Origin: Rothia sp. P100
GTDB lineage: Bacteria; Actinomycetota; Actinomycetes; Actinomycetales; Micrococcaceae
Direction of reading: 5' to 3'
NCBI RefSeq assembly: GCF_023712425.1
Contig: NZ_JAMAYG010000004.1
Span: 248,001-312,000 of the forward strand
DNA: 64,000 nucleotides
Shown: positions 44,408 to 53,916 of the stretch, piece after piece
How the letters are laid out: every line of letters starts with the position of its first letter
Position numbering within the stretch: position 1 is the stretch's first letter
The notes under the pieces: generated by a model
What the model was told of the DNA's origin: nothing
Seen by the model: only the letters and a program-made list of their open reading frames with translations
Databases searched by the model: none
Translations under genes and position numbers: made by a program

Positions 44408-45361
44408 GTGAAGCGCTATACCGACCTTGCCCAGGTCCCCGCTGGCTTTGGCCCCACCGTGGTCACCATCGGCAACTTCGATGGCGTACATATCGGTCAC
44501 CAAAAGGTGCTCTCAACCCTGGCAGAGACTGCTCAGCACCACGGGCTCACCTCCGTTGCCGTCTCTTTTGATCCCCACCCTGCTGTGGTCCACAACCCCG
44601 CCGGGCATCATGTGGAAATCATGGACCAGGATTCCCGCCAGCGCATCATGGACTCCCTCGGTATCGATGTCTACCTGCTCCTTCACTACAACCTGGACTT
44701 CGCAGCCCAGAGCCCCGATGAGTTTGTACGCCGCACCTTTGTTGAAGCGCTGAACGCCCGCTACGTCGTCATCGGTGATGATGTCCGCTTTGGCGCCGGT
44801 AACTCCGGGGACCTCAACACTATGAAAGAGCTCGGCCAACAGTACGGGTTTGACGTCATCGTGGTTGAGGACCTCCTAGCAGATGGAACCCACCGCTGTT
44901 CATCTACCGGTATCCGCTCACTGCTCACCGAGGGCAAAGTGGCCCAAGCCGCTGAAATTCTGGGACGAAACCACTTTATGCACGGCGAAGTCGTTCACGG
45001 TGCAGCCCGCGGCCGCGAACTCGGTTTCCCCACCGCTAACATGGACGCCGATTCCACCGGCCTTGTACCAGCAGACGGCGTCTACGCCGGCTGGCTCACT
45101 GACGAGGCAGGTACCCGCCACCCCGTTGCAATCTCCGTGGGCACTAACCCCACCTTCGAAGGAATCACCTGCCGCCAGGTCGAAGCGCACGTCATCGGAC
45201 GCCCCCAAGAAGCAGTAGAAGCCTTCAACCTCTATGGCCAACACATCACCCTAGAATTCGTGGACTACCTGCGTGGCATGGTCGCCTACACCGGCGTTGA
45301 AGCGCTTATCGAACAGATGAACCTGGATGTCGCCCGCGCCTCAGAAGTCCTCGGCGTCTAG
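44408..45361 (+). CDS. ribF: Bifunctional riboflavin kinase/FAD synthetase
   Basis: Converts riboflavin to FMN and then FAD. The 317 residues have an N-terminal adenylyltransferase domain (VTIGNFDGVHIGHQKVL, then FVRRTFVEALNARYVVIGDDVRFG; the SSTGIRSLLTEG motif ends it) and a C-terminal kinase domain (HGAARGRELGFPTANM, PADGVYAGW, and VEAHVI). GTG 44408 follows AAGGAG. In many actinobacteria ribF is followed directly by rpsO; here 15 kb lie between them. Confidence 0.96.
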   Translation: MKRYTDLAQVPAGFGPTVVTIGNFDGVHIGHQKVLSTLAETAQHHGLTSVAVSFDPHPAVVHNPAGHHVEIMDQDSRQRIMDSLGIDVYLLLHYNLDFAAQSPDEFVRRTFVEALNARYVVIGDDVRFGAGNSGDLNTMKELGQQYGFDVIVVEDLLADGTHRCSSTGIRSLLTEGKVAQAAEILGRNHFMHGEVVHGAARGRELGFPTANMDADSTGLVPADGVYAGWLTDEAGTRHPVAISVGTNPTFEGITCRQVEAHVIGRPQEAVEAFNLYGQHITLEFVDYLRGMVAYTGVEALIEQMNLDVARASEVLGV

Positions 45362-45397
45362 GTTCGGCCTTACCCATTCCCTCCGGGAATTCAGCAC

Positions 45398-45446
45398 AAA
45401 AAGTCGCCCCGCGCATCCTTAGAAAGGACAGACGGGGCGGCTTTTT
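45398..45446. terminator. Bidirectional terminator between ribF and the aldo/keto reductase gene
   Basis: AAAAGTCGCCCCG (45399-45411) pairs with CGGGGCGGCTTTTT (from about 45433), with one internal mismatch. T-runs appear on both strands, fitting two converging genes. Confidence 0.85.
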
Positions 45447-45461
45447 ACGTAAAGAAGGTTT

Positions 45462-46286
45462 TTACATTTCTTCGTGGGTGTTGGGGTCAAAGCCCCTGCC
45501 CACACCCGCTTCGAGGGCGGTAATGGCGTCCATCTGGTCGTCTGTCAGCTCCCAGCTGAAGACATCCAGGTTAGCTTCCATCCGCTCAGTGTTAGAGGAC
45601 TTAGGGATGGGAAGGTAGCTGTTCTGCACCTCCCAGCGCAGAATTACCTGCGCCACGCTCTTACCAACCTCAGCTGCGATACCCGCCAGCACGGCGTTCT
45701 TCAGCATATCGGTCTTACGCCCCAGCGGTGACCAGCACTGGGTCAAGATCGCGTGGTCGGTATTGTACGCAGCCCAATCCTTCTTCTGGGAGTAAGGGTG
45801 CAGCTCAATCTGGTTGATCGCTGGGGTTACACCGGTTTCCTCTATCAGACGGTCAATGTGCTCCGGGAGGAAGTTAGAGACACCAATGCTTTTGACGGTG
45901 CCCTCCTCCTGCAACTTGATGAGCGCTCGCCAGGTATCCACGTAGAGGTTCTGGGAGGGGTTGGGCCAGTGAATCAGGTAGGCATCCAGATAGTCCAGGC
46001 CCATCCGTTCCAGGGTCCCCTCGATGGAACGCATGGCACCTTCATAGCCGTGATCACGCCCGGGCAGCTTGGACTGCACGAAGATATCGCCACGGTCGGT
46101 ACCTGAGCGCAGCACGCCGCGGCCCACGCCGGTCTCATTTTCGTAATTAACGGCAGTGTCAATCAGGCGGTAGCCGCGAGCAATAGCCTCAGAAACTGCC
46201 ACCTCAGCCTGAGCGTCAGTCATGGGGTAGGTGCCCAGACCCAGCTGGGGGATTTCGTTGCCGTCGCGCAAAGTGTGCTTATTCAT
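45462..46286 (-). CDS. Aldo/keto reductase
   Basis: A 274-residue NADPH-dependent reductase of the 2,5-diketo-gluconate reductase-like branch. The catalytic tetrad is visible: D43 (LIDTAVNYENE), Y48, K73 (VQSKLPGRDHG) and the His of YLIHWPNP. GVSNFLPEHIDRL and the C-terminal PIPKSSNTERMEANLDVF, which binds the NADP phosphate, are typical. The substrate is unknown. It follows mtnN by 15 nt on the same strand and probably ends the luxS operon. Confidence 0.9.
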   Translation of the reverse strand: MNKHTLRDGNEIPQLGLGTYPMTDAQAEVAVSEAIARGYRLIDTAVNYENETGVGRGVLRSGTDRGDIFVQSKLPGRDHGYEGAMRSIEGTLERMGLDYLDAYLIHWPNPSQNLYVDTWRALIKLQEEGTVKSIGVSNFLPEHIDRLIEETGVTPAINQIELHPYSQKKDWAAYNTDHAILTQCWSPLGRKTDMLKNAVLAGIAAEVGKSVAQVILRWEVQNSYLPIPKSSNTERMEANLDVFSWELTDDQMDAITALEAGVGRGFDPNTHEEM

Positions 46287-46301
46287 AGTGTCTCTCTTTT
46301 C

Positions 46302-47045
46302 CTAGGCGGGGGTATTAATAAGGGCTGTTACGAGCTGAGCGCTCCGCGCAGCAACGATGGGGGCGTCCATATGGAAGTCCTGGTCAGCGGCCGGGCCGCA
46401 CAGATCAGAGACGCCGCGCACCGAGATAAAGGGCAGATCGCGAGAAACGCAGATCTGGGCCAGCGCGGTGGTTTCCATGTCAGTGGACAGTGCCTCGGGG
46501 AAGATCTCGCGGGTGTTCTTAACGTTGTGGGCGGTAACGAACGAGCCACCTGCCAGCATGGTGCCATAACGCACCTGGCCTTCACCGGTGTAGACCTGGG
46601 CCGCAGCCTGCGCCTGCTCCAGCAGCGACTCGCTCGCCTGGTAGCGTGCGGGCATACCGGGCACCTGCCCGTACTCATAGCCAAAGGCGGTGGCGTCCGC
46701 GTCAGTGTAGGTGTAGTCGGCGCCGACTACAATGTCACCCACGTTGATGCTGGTGTGCAGGCCACCTGCGGTGCCAGCTGAGAGGACGGCGGCGGGGTGG
46801 GAGACCAGCCCCAGTGCAGTGGTTAGTGCGGTAGCCGCATTGACCAGACCAATTTTTGAGCGGACCAGCAGAACCGGCTGGGTGGTACCTGCGGTATTCA
46901 GGGTGCGGGGGTAGAACTGAGCGACGCCCACGCCAAAATCATCGGCGGCGGGCTCGGTCAGTTCAAGGAAGGGAGCAGCCTCTTCGTCCATAGCCACCTG
47001 AACGATGACCGCGGTGGCGAATTCCTGGGGTAGCAAGGAATTCAT
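46302..47045 (-). CDS. mtnN: 5'-methylthioadenosine/S-adenosylhomocysteine nucleosidase
   Basis: Cleaves adenine from SAH and MTA (Pfs). The 247 residues have [13 protein letters not shown] (catalytic Glu region), [30 protein letters not shown], and [10 protein letters not shown] with [10 protein letters not shown], where the Asp is catalytic. The ATG at 47045 overlaps the luxS stop as ATGA (47045-47042), so this start is chosen over the longer frame to 47066. It supplies S-ribosylhomocysteine to LuxS, the preceding gene. Confidence 0.92.
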   Translation of the reverse strand: MNSLLPQEFATAVIVQVAMDEEAAPFLELTEPAADDFGVGVAQFYPRTLNTAGTTQPVLLVRSKIGLVNAATALTTALGLVSHPAAVLSAGTAGGLHTSINVGDIVVGADYTYTDADATAFGYEYGQVPGMPARYQASESLLEQAQAAAQVYTGEGQVRYGTMLAGGSFVTAHNVKNTREIFPEALSTDMETTALAQICVSRDLPFISVRGVSDLCGPAADQDFHMDAPIVAARSAQLVTALINTPA

Positions 47046-47518
47046 GAGGCCATGACCTCTTCCCACTCATCCTTGCGGTCCAGGAAGGCTGCAACAGCTG
47101 TCTGGGCTTCTTCAAGTGAGTGGTTAGCACCCCAACCGCACTGCACCTCGTTAGCTGCAGGCACTTCGGTGGCGTCCAGAAGATCCTGCATGGTGGCTGC
47201 GAGGATCTGCGTGAAGTCTGCGGGCTCGATCCCCAGAGTGAGGGCGTAGAAGCCGGTCTGGCAGCCCATAGGGGAGAAGTCGATGAGCGCGTCGGTGTGG
47301 TTGCGCATGTGGTGGGCGGTCATATGCTCGATGGAGTGCACCGCCTTCATGCCCAGGTGCCCCTTGTTGGGCTGGGTGAAGCGCACATCGTACTTAATGA
47401 GGGTATCCCCCCCGGGTAGCTCCTTACGCCCTGCTACGCGAACATAGGGGGCAGCAACTTTGGTGTGGTCCAGGTCGAAGGACTCAACATTGGTTTTCTG
47501 TTTTTCCACTGATTTCAT
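47042..47518 (-). CDS. luxS: S-ribosylhomocysteine lyase (AI-2 synthase)
   Basis: Converts S-ribosylhomocysteine to homocysteine and DPD, the precursor of autoinducer-2. The 158 residues carry the metal site HSIEH (H61, E64, H65) and C127 in QCGWG, and catalytic C86 in [11 protein letters not shown]. Length and motifs are complete. It is first in the luxS-mtnN-aldo/keto reductase operon and so links methyl-cycle recycling with AI-2 production. Confidence 0.96.
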   Translation of the reverse strand: MKSVEKQKTNVESFDLDHTKVAAPYVRVAGRKELPGGDTLIKYDVRFTQPNKGHLGMKAVHSIEHMTAHHMRNHTDALIDFSPMGCQTGFYALTLGIEPADFTQILAATMQDLLDATEVPAANEVQCGWGANHSLEEAQTAVAAFLDRKDEWEEVMAS

Positions 47519-47698
47519 CTATCTGTGCGGTGGGTTAGTTTGTCTGCTTACCATTCTTTCGCATCTAGTGGCAGGACGCTAGCCGAGAGCGGGTTTCTGG
47601 CAGGGAGTTTTCGGGTAACCCCCAGGCCTACCTAGCTTCATATGGTCTGACGGAGGGGTAATCTGGAATCTGACCCCGCTGTATCGAAGGAGAACCTC

Positions 47699-48001
47699 AT
47701 GAACGTTTTGATCCCCACCGTTGCTGCCGCTGCCGGGCTGACGGGTGGCTATAAGGTAGCCCGCCTCACCGAGGTGCGTGCCCTGGGCGGTGTTGCCCTT
47801 GCCGCCGGTGGCGTAGCTGCTTTCAAAGGGTGGCAGGAAAACGCAGGAACCTGCACCGCTGCAGCCTTGACCGCTGTCTACCTGGGCGGCTTTGGCTACT
47901 CCCACGTGCTGCACAAGAAGATTGGCCCCTGGCCCGCTGTCTGTGCCGTCACCGGTGCTACCGTGCTGGCCTCCCTGGCTTTTGGGCGCGAAAAGAAATA
48001 G
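47699..48001 (+). CDS. Small hydrophobic membrane protein
   Basis: A 100-residue Ala/Gly-rich protein with three membrane segments (about 2-17, 28-45, 52-69) and perhaps a fourth near 78-93, ending in the charged FGREKK. GAAGGAG lies 7 nt before ATG 47699. It stands alone between luxS (divergent) and the universal stress gene (convergent). I do not know the family. Confidence 0.65.
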   Translation: MNVLIPTVAAAAGLTGGYKVARLTEVRALGGVALAAGGVAAFKGWQENAGTCTAAALTAVYLGGFGYSHVLHKKIGPWPAVCAVTGATVLASLAFGREKK

Positions 48002-48050
48002 CGCACCTCTGACAAAAGTGGCATAAGCTCCTCATTGACCTATGCTGTAA

Positions 48051-48099
48051 AAGAAAACTTCACTGGCAGGTTCTTACTTCATGCCAGTGAAGTTTTCTT
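48051..48099. terminator. Bidirectional terminator
   Basis: A perfect 18-bp stem AAGAAAACTTCACTGGCA (48051-48068)/TGCCAGTGAAGTTTTCTT (48082-48099) between two converging genes, with T-rich ends on both strands. Confidence 0.92.
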
Positions 48100-48136
48100 G
48101 TACACGGACTGCACGGGGCGCTGGTCTCAGAAGGTT

Positions 48137-48487
48137 TTAATTGGCGGGCTTGACCGCTACCACCGGGGCGTTAGCTTCAAGAATGATACGTTGTGCTGCT
48201 GAGCCCAGCAGCATCTTGCCCACCGGGCTGCGGCGTCGTACGCCCACCACTACAAAGAGGGGTTTGACGCGCTCCACTGCGTCAATCAGATCGCCCACAG
48301 CATCGCGGCTGCGGTGCACCTCGGTTTCAACGGTGTAGACCAGACCTTCAAAGTTGAAGTCTGCAGGCTCGCTGCCGTCCAGAGGGCAAATAACGAGGGA
48401 TTCGCCGGTCTCCTGGGCTCGCTCAATGGCATAGAGGCGGGCTGCTTCTCCGGGTTCGGTGGCGGTCAGGGCTAGAAGAATGCTCAT
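48137..48487 (-). CDS. Universal stress protein family protein
   Basis: A 116-residue UspA-fold protein, shorter than the usual 140-150. The C-terminal phosphate-binding motif GVRRRSPVGKMLLGSAAQRI (G-x2-G-x9-G-S/T type) and the end NAPVVAVKP are clear. The N-terminal strand ILLALTATEPGEAAR is present, but the region normally holding the long helix pair is short. ATP-binding is plausible from the motif; its stress role is inferred from the family. Confidence 0.82.
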   Translation of the reverse strand: MSILLALTATEPGEAARLYAIERAQETGESLVICPLDGSEPADFNFEGLVYTVETEVHRSRDAVGDLIDAVERVKPLFVVVGVRRRSPVGKMLLGSAAQRIILEANAPVVAVKPAN

Positions 48488-48687
48488 ACAACTCCAATCG
48501 TAGTGTGACCCATCATACTCGCATTGTAGCGAGTGATTGCCGATCAGGGAATGTGTGGGTGTGGTGTAGGCTCAACATCTCGTCAGGTGGGAGTGCATTA
48601 GATGATGTGACGCAGAACAAGTAATGATGTAGGGTGAGTCACAATGTTTTTAATTACCCTGGTCATTCACATAATCCACGGAGCATG

Positions 48688-49779
48688 ATGAGTTCACATC
48701 AAAACCCTGCTCAAGGCGGTGACGTTACCCCGCCCTGGGCTACCTCAAACGGTACGCAGGATACCCCAGCTAGCGTTGGGATTCACCGCGCTGAGCCTTC
48801 AAAAAAGTCGCCCCTATTTAAAATCCTCGGAGCAATTATTGCTGTTGGTGCAATTGGCACAGCCACCGTTGGATCTTTTGCCTCAGCCCACCAGGGCGAT
48901 AGCTTACGCACCTCTATGACGATTGTGGCCCCGGCAGGTGCCGGTGGTGGCTGGGATACCGTCGCCCGTGAAATGCAGCAGGCACAGCGGGCCAACGGCA
49001 TCGTTAATAACACCCAGGTGGTCAACATGCCCGGTGCCGGTGGCACCATTGCGCTGGGGAACCTTGCCAATCTTGAAGGTGACCCCAGCACCCTCATGGT
49101 CGGTGGCACCGGTCAGCTGGCTGCCACCATCCAGTACGACACAGATACCACTTATGCAGATATCACCCCTCTAGCAATCACCGTTGAAGAGTACAACATG
49201 GTAGTCGTTCCGGCTGACTCTCCCTACCAGAGCCTTGAAGAACTCATGACTGCGTGGGCGGCTGACCCTGCTTCAGTGCCGTGGAGTGGTGGCGGCTCCT
49301 TTGACCGTCTGGTAGCCACAGAGTTGGCTACCTCGGCGGGTGTGGACCCCAAAGAGATGGTGTTCGTATCCTCGGACGGCGGCGGTGAAGTGACTGCGGC
49401 CCTGCTGAATGGCACGGTCCAGGCTGCAGCCTCTGGCTTCTCTGACTCCATCGACCAGGTGGAATCGGGTCGTCTGCGTGCTCTAGGCCTGGTCTCTAAG
49501 GAACGCTTTGAAGGCGTGGACATTCCCACCACCGTGGAGCAGGGTTATGACGTGACCCTCTCCAACTGGCGCCTCCTGGCTGCCCCAGGTGGGCTGACCG
49601 CTGAAGAAGAGGCAGAGCTAACCGATATCGTGCTTGAAACGGTCGAAACCGAAGAATGGTCAACGGCGGTAGGGCGCTATAACTGGGCCGAACGCGTCAT
49701 CACGGGCGATGAACTTGATGTCTTCTTGGAAGAGGAAAAAGAGCGCATTAGCTCCCTCTATGAAAGTTTGGGGGTCTAG
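48688..49779 (+). CDS. tctC: Tripartite tricarboxylate transporter substrate-binding protein (TctC/Bug)
   Basis: A 363-residue extracytoplasmic binding protein of the TctC family. After a Pro/Ser-rich N-terminus, LFKILGAIIAVGAIGTATVG (about residues 45-64) is the export or anchor segment; no lipobox Cys is seen. The Bug fold shows IVAPAGAGGGWDTVAREM and VNMPGAGGTIALGNLA. GGAG precedes ATG 48688 by 4 nt; a second ATG at 48685 and a GTG at 48634 are also in frame, so the start is uncertain. First of a tctCBA operon. The ligand (citrate or another carboxylate) is unknown. Confidence 0.85.
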   Translation: MSSHQNPAQGGDVTPPWATSNGTQDTPASVGIHRAEPSKKSPLFKILGAIIAVGAIGTATVGSFASAHQGDSLRTSMTIVAPAGAGGGWDTVAREMQQAQRANGIVNNTQVVNMPGAGGTIALGNLANLEGDPSTLMVGGTGQLAATIQYDTDTTYADITPLAITVEEYNMVVVPADSPYQSLEELMTAWAADPASVPWSGGGSFDRLVATELATSAGVDPKEMVFVSSDGGGEVTAALLNGTVQAAASGFSDSIDQVESGRLRALGLVSKERFEGVDIPTTVEQGYDVTLSNWRLLAAPGGLTAEEEAELTDIVLETVETEEWSTAVGRYNWAERVITGDELDVFLEEEKERISSLYESLGV

Positions 49780-49781
49780 TC

Positions 49782-50342
49782 GTGGCTGAAACACTCAGTG
49801 CCCGTCAGAACAGGGCTCACATGATGAGGGATCTCAGCATGCCCCTGCTGATTATTGCCCTGGCTACCTACCTTTTGGTCGGCATGCTCACGATGACGGT
49901 GCCCGATTCTGTAGCCTTCCCTGGCCCCCGTTTCTTCCCGGCGATTATTACCGCCGTGCTCTACGTACTGGCACTGGCTGACATCTTTGCTGTGATCAGA
50001 AAACACCGCACATCGGATACTCTGCAGACGGTGGAAAGCTCAGGCACCTACCGCGATGGAGACCCCGCTGCAGCAGCCCACGAGGACGTCATTACCCGCG
50101 TGGATATTCGTTCCCTTGCCTGGGCCGTTGGAGGCTTCCTCTTCTTTGCCCTCACCCTCGAATATTTGGGCTGGGTCATCGGCGCTGGCCTGCTCTTCTG
50201 GTGCGTTGCCCGCGGATTCGGGGCCAAAAACCCTCTGATGGCACTCATCGTAGGGCTAACCGTCAGCTCACTGGCCTACATCGCTTTTGACATGGGGCTA
50301 GGGCTCAACCTCCCCTCTGGAATTCTAGGAGGCGGTTTCTAG
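49782..50342 (+). CDS. tctB: Tripartite tricarboxylate transporter small membrane subunit
   Basis: A 186-residue TctB-family subunit with four membrane segments in two pairs, split by a charged loop (about 75-105). FPGPRFFPAIITAVLYVLALADI is the typical first half. It starts at GTG 49782, 2 nt after the tctC stop, and its stop overlaps the GTG of tctA by one base. It works with the large TctA subunit and the binding protein in uptake driven by an ion gradient. Confidence 0.87.
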   Translation: MAETLSARQNRAHMMRDLSMPLLIIALATYLLVGMLTMTVPDSVAFPGPRFFPAIITAVLYVLALADIFAVIRKHRTSDTLQTVESSGTYRDGDPAAAAHEDVITRVDIRSLAWAVGGFLFFALTLEYLGWVIGAGLLFWCVARGFGAKNPLMALIVGLTVSSLAYIAFDMGLGLNLPSGILGGGF

Positions 50343-51850
50343 TGGACGCTCTCTCACTGCTGGCCGACGGCTTTGCCGGCGCTTTCACCCTGCAAAATTT
50401 GCTGTGGGTGCTCATTGGCTGTTTGCTGGGCACCGCCGTGGGCGTCATGCCCGGGTTGGGTTCATCGATGGCGGTGGCTCTGCTGCTGCCCGTCACCTTC
50501 GCCCTTGAACCCACAGCCGCCTTTATCATGTTCGCCGGTGTTTACTTCGGCGGTCTTTTCGGTGATTCCACCATGGGTATTCTGATGAACACCCCCGGCC
50601 AGGCTTCTGCGATTGCCTCCACCTTTGAGGGGCATCGCATGGCCAAAAACGGACGCGCCGCCCAGGCTCTAGCGGTAGCTGCTATTGGTGCCTTCATCGG
50701 TGGTTTCATTTCCTCTATTCTCGTGGTCTTCCTGGCACCCGTGCTGGCAGACTTCTCCACCAAATTCGGCCCAGCAGAATACCTGGCGCTCGCCATCTTT
50801 GCTTTCGCAGCGACGTCCTCAGTGGTAACCGACTCTGCGGTCAAGGGTTTGCTCTCACTGGCTCTTGGTTTAGGTGTGGCTGTGGTGGGCATCGATGGCG
50901 TGACTGGTATTCCCCGTTTCACCATGGACTCCAACTATCTCTTTGACGGTATTTCCCTGGTCACCGTGACCGTAGCGATTCTGGCCCTGGGCGAGGTGTT
51001 CTACAGCGCTTCGGTTGCCCGCCACCAAGAAGAGGGAAAGATTATTCGACCCAAAGGCCGTGCTTGGCTGACCGGCGCAGAGTTCAAAGAAGCAGCCCCT
51101 GCTTGGGGGCGCGGTACCCTGATTGGTCTGCCCTTCGGCATCATCCCTGCCGGTGGTGCAGATATCCCTACCTTCTTGGCCTACGGCACCGAGCGTAAGC
51201 TGGACCGTCGCCGCAAGAACCCCCAGTTCGGTGACAAGGGCGCCATCCGTGGTCTTGCTGCCCCTGAGGCGGCAGGTAACGCAACCACCGGTATGGCCAT
51301 GGGTGCTTTGTTGGCGCTGGGTCTGCCCATCTCTGCAACGGCTGCGATCATGCTGGCGGCCTTCCGCCAGTACGGTCTGCAACCTGGCCCCCTGCTCTTT
51401 GAGCGTTCGCCGGAGCTGGTTTGGGCGCTGCTGGCTAGCTTCTTCATCGCTATGGTGGTGTTGCTGGCGATTAACCTGCCGTTTGCGATGCTCTGGGCTA
51501 AGCTGTTGCTGATTCCTGCGCCCTACCTCTATGCGGGGATTACGGTCTTTTGTGGGCTGGGTATTTACGCCACCTCATCCTCTACTTTTGATCTCTTGCT
51601 GTTGCTGGGTATCGGTTTATTGGGTTTCTTGATGCGCATGAATGACTACCCGCTGGCACCGCTGATCATTGGTATGGTGCTGGGCCCGCTGGCTGAAACC
51701 AGCCTGCGTGATGCTCTGACCTCCTCCAGCGGTGACTTCTCGGTGCTCTTCAGTGGCCCCATCGTCATCACGCTCTACGCAGTGCTGGTGCTCATGTTGC
51801 TGCTGACCCTGCGCAGTAAGGTCACTAAGAAGACCGGTAACGACATTTAG
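50342..51850 (+). CDS. tctA: Tripartite tricarboxylate transporter large permease
   Basis: A 502-residue TctA permease with about 12 membrane segments. It has the family start GTAVGVMPGLGSSMAVALLLPVTF, YFGGLFGDSTMGILMNTPG, and the second glycine motif GIIPAGGADIPTFLAYGTE. GTG 50342 overlaps the tctB stop, so translation is coupled. The operon stands between the universal stress gene and the restriction genes. Confidence 0.93.
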   Translation: MDALSLLADGFAGAFTLQNLLWVLIGCLLGTAVGVMPGLGSSMAVALLLPVTFALEPTAAFIMFAGVYFGGLFGDSTMGILMNTPGQASAIASTFEGHRMAKNGRAAQALAVAAIGAFIGGFISSILVVFLAPVLADFSTKFGPAEYLALAIFAFAATSSVVTDSAVKGLLSLALGLGVAVVGIDGVTGIPRFTMDSNYLFDGISLVTVTVAILALGEVFYSASVARHQEEGKIIRPKGRAWLTGAEFKEAAPAWGRGTLIGLPFGIIPAGGADIPTFLAYGTERKLDRRRKNPQFGDKGAIRGLAAPEAAGNATTGMAMGALLALGLPISATAAIMLAAFRQYGLQPGPLLFERSPELVWALLASFFIAMVVLLAINLPFAMLWAKLLLIPAPYLYAGITVFCGLGIYATSSSTFDLLLLLGIGLLGFLMRMNDYPLAPLIIGMVLGPLAETSLRDALTSSSGDFSVLFSGPIVITLYAVLVLMLLLTLRSKVTKKTGNDI

Positions 51851-52347
51851 AGCACCTAGCTGCTGACAGCGTCCTAGCGCTAACTTACCCCCCCCGTACT
51901 TTCTCTCTTCTACCCAGTGTTTATTTCCGGTCGAAGAGAGGGCGTGCGGGGGTATTCTTTTTGGGTGAGAGAGACAGCGCAGGATGTGGGGGCGAAGCGC
52001 AGCTGGGATGTGGCTGAGGCGTGCCGCCGTGGGCGGAACCGGTTAGTAGTGCGCCGCCCTATGAACGGTTTGGGTCTCTATCAGCAAGGTAATCTCTATA
52101 CCAGTGTCAGGCAAACTCTTGGTTGGCGTGCTGATTGATTGCGCTGTAGGCGCTCCACACTACTTAATCTGCTATCTGAATGAGCTGTGAGTTCTTAGAA
52201 CTAAGCGTCAAAGGGTTCTCAGGCATTCGTATGATGCCGATCTTTTGCAGGCACAGCTTTTCTATGTGCGGTGGTAGCCTCATACAAGTTTGTAAAAAGT
52301 TATGATGAGCGCAGGATAGAACTGCGCATTAAGGAAAAAATAGACCT
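51851..52347. other. Gap between tctA and hsdM: weak small frame and hsdM control region
   Basis: About 500 nt. A plus-strand frame from GTG 51965 to 52138 (57 residues, VRETAQDVGAKRSWDVAEAC...) is Arg-rich and matches nothing I know. TATTCT at 51953-51958 lies 7 nt before that GTG, so it could be leaderless, but this is weak. Right part: TATGAT at 52301-52306 is a good -10 box for hsdM, with palindrome TACAA-GT-TTGTA at 52283-52294 just upstream and a small GCGCAG/CTGCGC hairpin (52309-52327) in the leader. Confidence 0.4.
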
Positions 52348-53916
52348 ATGAGTCAAAATATTGAGCGGGCTGAATTGCACCGAGCGCTGTGGAAGATTGC
52401 CAATGATTTGCGCGGTAGCGTGGACGGGTGGGACTTCAAACAGTACGTCTTGGGGATTATGTTCTACCGGTTTATTTCGGAGAACCTCACGGACTACCTG
52501 GACAGCGATTTGGCTGAGGGGGAAAGCGGTTACGCTTCTATGAGCAACGTTGATGTTGCTGCTAACCCCGAAGAAATACAGGATGTGGTCCGTGAAAAGG
52601 GCTTCTTCATTCTGCCCGAGCACCTCTTTGAGAATGTGCGCGCTCGCGCCAACCTCAATAACGAAAACCTCAACGAAGAGTTGCAGGAGGTCTTCCGTAG
52701 CATTGAGGCGTCAGCAACTGGGGTTCTTCTTGAAGAAGATAATAAGATTCGTGGCCTATTTGATGATCTCGACGTCAATAGCAATAAGCTGGGTTCGACC
52801 GTTTCAAAGCGTAACGGTCTGCTGTTAAAGCTGCTCAACGAGGTGGGCAATTTCAAGCTTGGACGCTACGCAGAATCCCACAACGATACTTTCGGCGATG
52901 CCTACGAGTATCTGATGGGCATGTACGCATCCAGCGCGGGTAAGTCTGGCGGTGAGTACTACACCCCGCAGTCAGTCTCTGAACTGCTGGCGCATATCGC
53001 GGTGGACGGAAAGAAAACCGTCAATAAGGTCTACGACCCTGCCTGCGGTTCGGGCGGCATGCTTTTGAAGTTTGCCAAGGTGCTGGGTAAAGAAAACGTC
53101 AAAGAGGGGTTCTTTGGGCAGGAAATTAACCTGACCACCCGCAACCTTGCAGTCATCAACATGTTCTTGCATGATTTGAACTTTGAGAAGTTCGACATTG
53201 CCCACGGTGATACTCTGCTTGACCCGGTGCACACCGATATTGAGCCGTTTGAAGCGATTGTTTCTAACCCACCCTATTCGGTCAAGTGGGAGGGTGACGC
53301 TAACCCCCTGCTCATTAACGACCCCCGTTTTGCTCCTGCTGGTGTGCTGGCACCCAAGTCAAAGGCTGACTTGGCATTTACCATGCACATTCTGCACTGG
53401 CTGGCTGAGAATGGCACCGCTGCCATCGTTGAGTTCCCCGGCGTGCTCTACCGCGGGGGTGCTGAAGCAAAGATTCGTAAGTACCTGATTGACGGTAATT
53501 ATGTGAGCGCTGTTATTCAGCTGCCACCTGATCTCTTCTTTGGCACCACTATTGGCACCTGCATCATCGTGTTGAAGAAGTCTAAGAAGGACAACAAGAC
53601 CCTCTTTGTTGACGCATCGGCACTCTTTGAGCGGTCGGGCAACAAGAATACGATTACTGAGGTGCACCGGGCAAAGATTTTGGGTGCGCTCGCGCAGCGC
53701 GAGGACGATGCTCATTTTGCTCAGCTGGTTGATAACAGCACGATTGCTGAGAACGACTACAACCTGTCGGTGTCTTCTTACGTTGAGGCTGAGGACACCC
53801 GCGAGGTGGTAGATATCGTGGCTCTGAACGCTGAGATTGAGCAGATTGTTGCCCGCCAGGCGGTGCTTCGCACAGAAATTGACGCTATTGTGGCTGAGTT
53901 GGAAAGCGGTAAGTAA
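52348..53916 (+). CDS. hsdM: Type I restriction-modification methyltransferase subunit
   Basis: N6-adenine methyltransferase subunit of a type I system. The 522 residues have the HsdM N-terminal helical domain, then the SAM site DPACGSGGMLL (D230-G236) and the catalytic NPPY motif (N307-Y310) in IVSNPPYSVKW. The length matches EcoR124-like (type IC) HsdM. ATG 52348 follows TAAGGA. Its stop shares a base with the start of the next gene (TAATG at 53914-53918). With HsdS it forms the M2S methylase, which protects host DNA. Confidence 0.96.
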   Translation: MSQNIERAELHRALWKIANDLRGSVDGWDFKQYVLGIMFYRFISENLTDYLDSDLAEGESGYASMSNVDVAANPEEIQDVVREKGFFILPEHLFENVRARANLNNENLNEELQEVFRSIEASATGVLLEEDNKIRGLFDDLDVNSNKLGSTVSKRNGLLLKLLNEVGNFKLGRYAESHNDTFGDAYEYLMGMYASSAGKSGGEYYTPQSVSELLAHIAVDGKKTVNKVYDPACGSGGMLLKFAKVLGKENVKEGFFGQEINLTTRNLAVINMFLHDLNFEKFDIAHGDTLLDPVHTDIEPFEAIVSNPPYSVKWEGDANPLLINDPRFAPAGVLAPKSKADLAFTMHILHWLAENGTAAIVEFPGVLYRGGAEAKIRKYLIDGNYVSAVIQLPPDLFFGTTIGTCIIVLKKSKKDNKTLFVDASALFERSGNKNTITEVHRAKILGALAQREDDAHFAQLVDNSTIAENDYNLSVSSYVEAEDTREVVDIVALNAEIEQIVARQAVLRTEIDAIVAELESGK

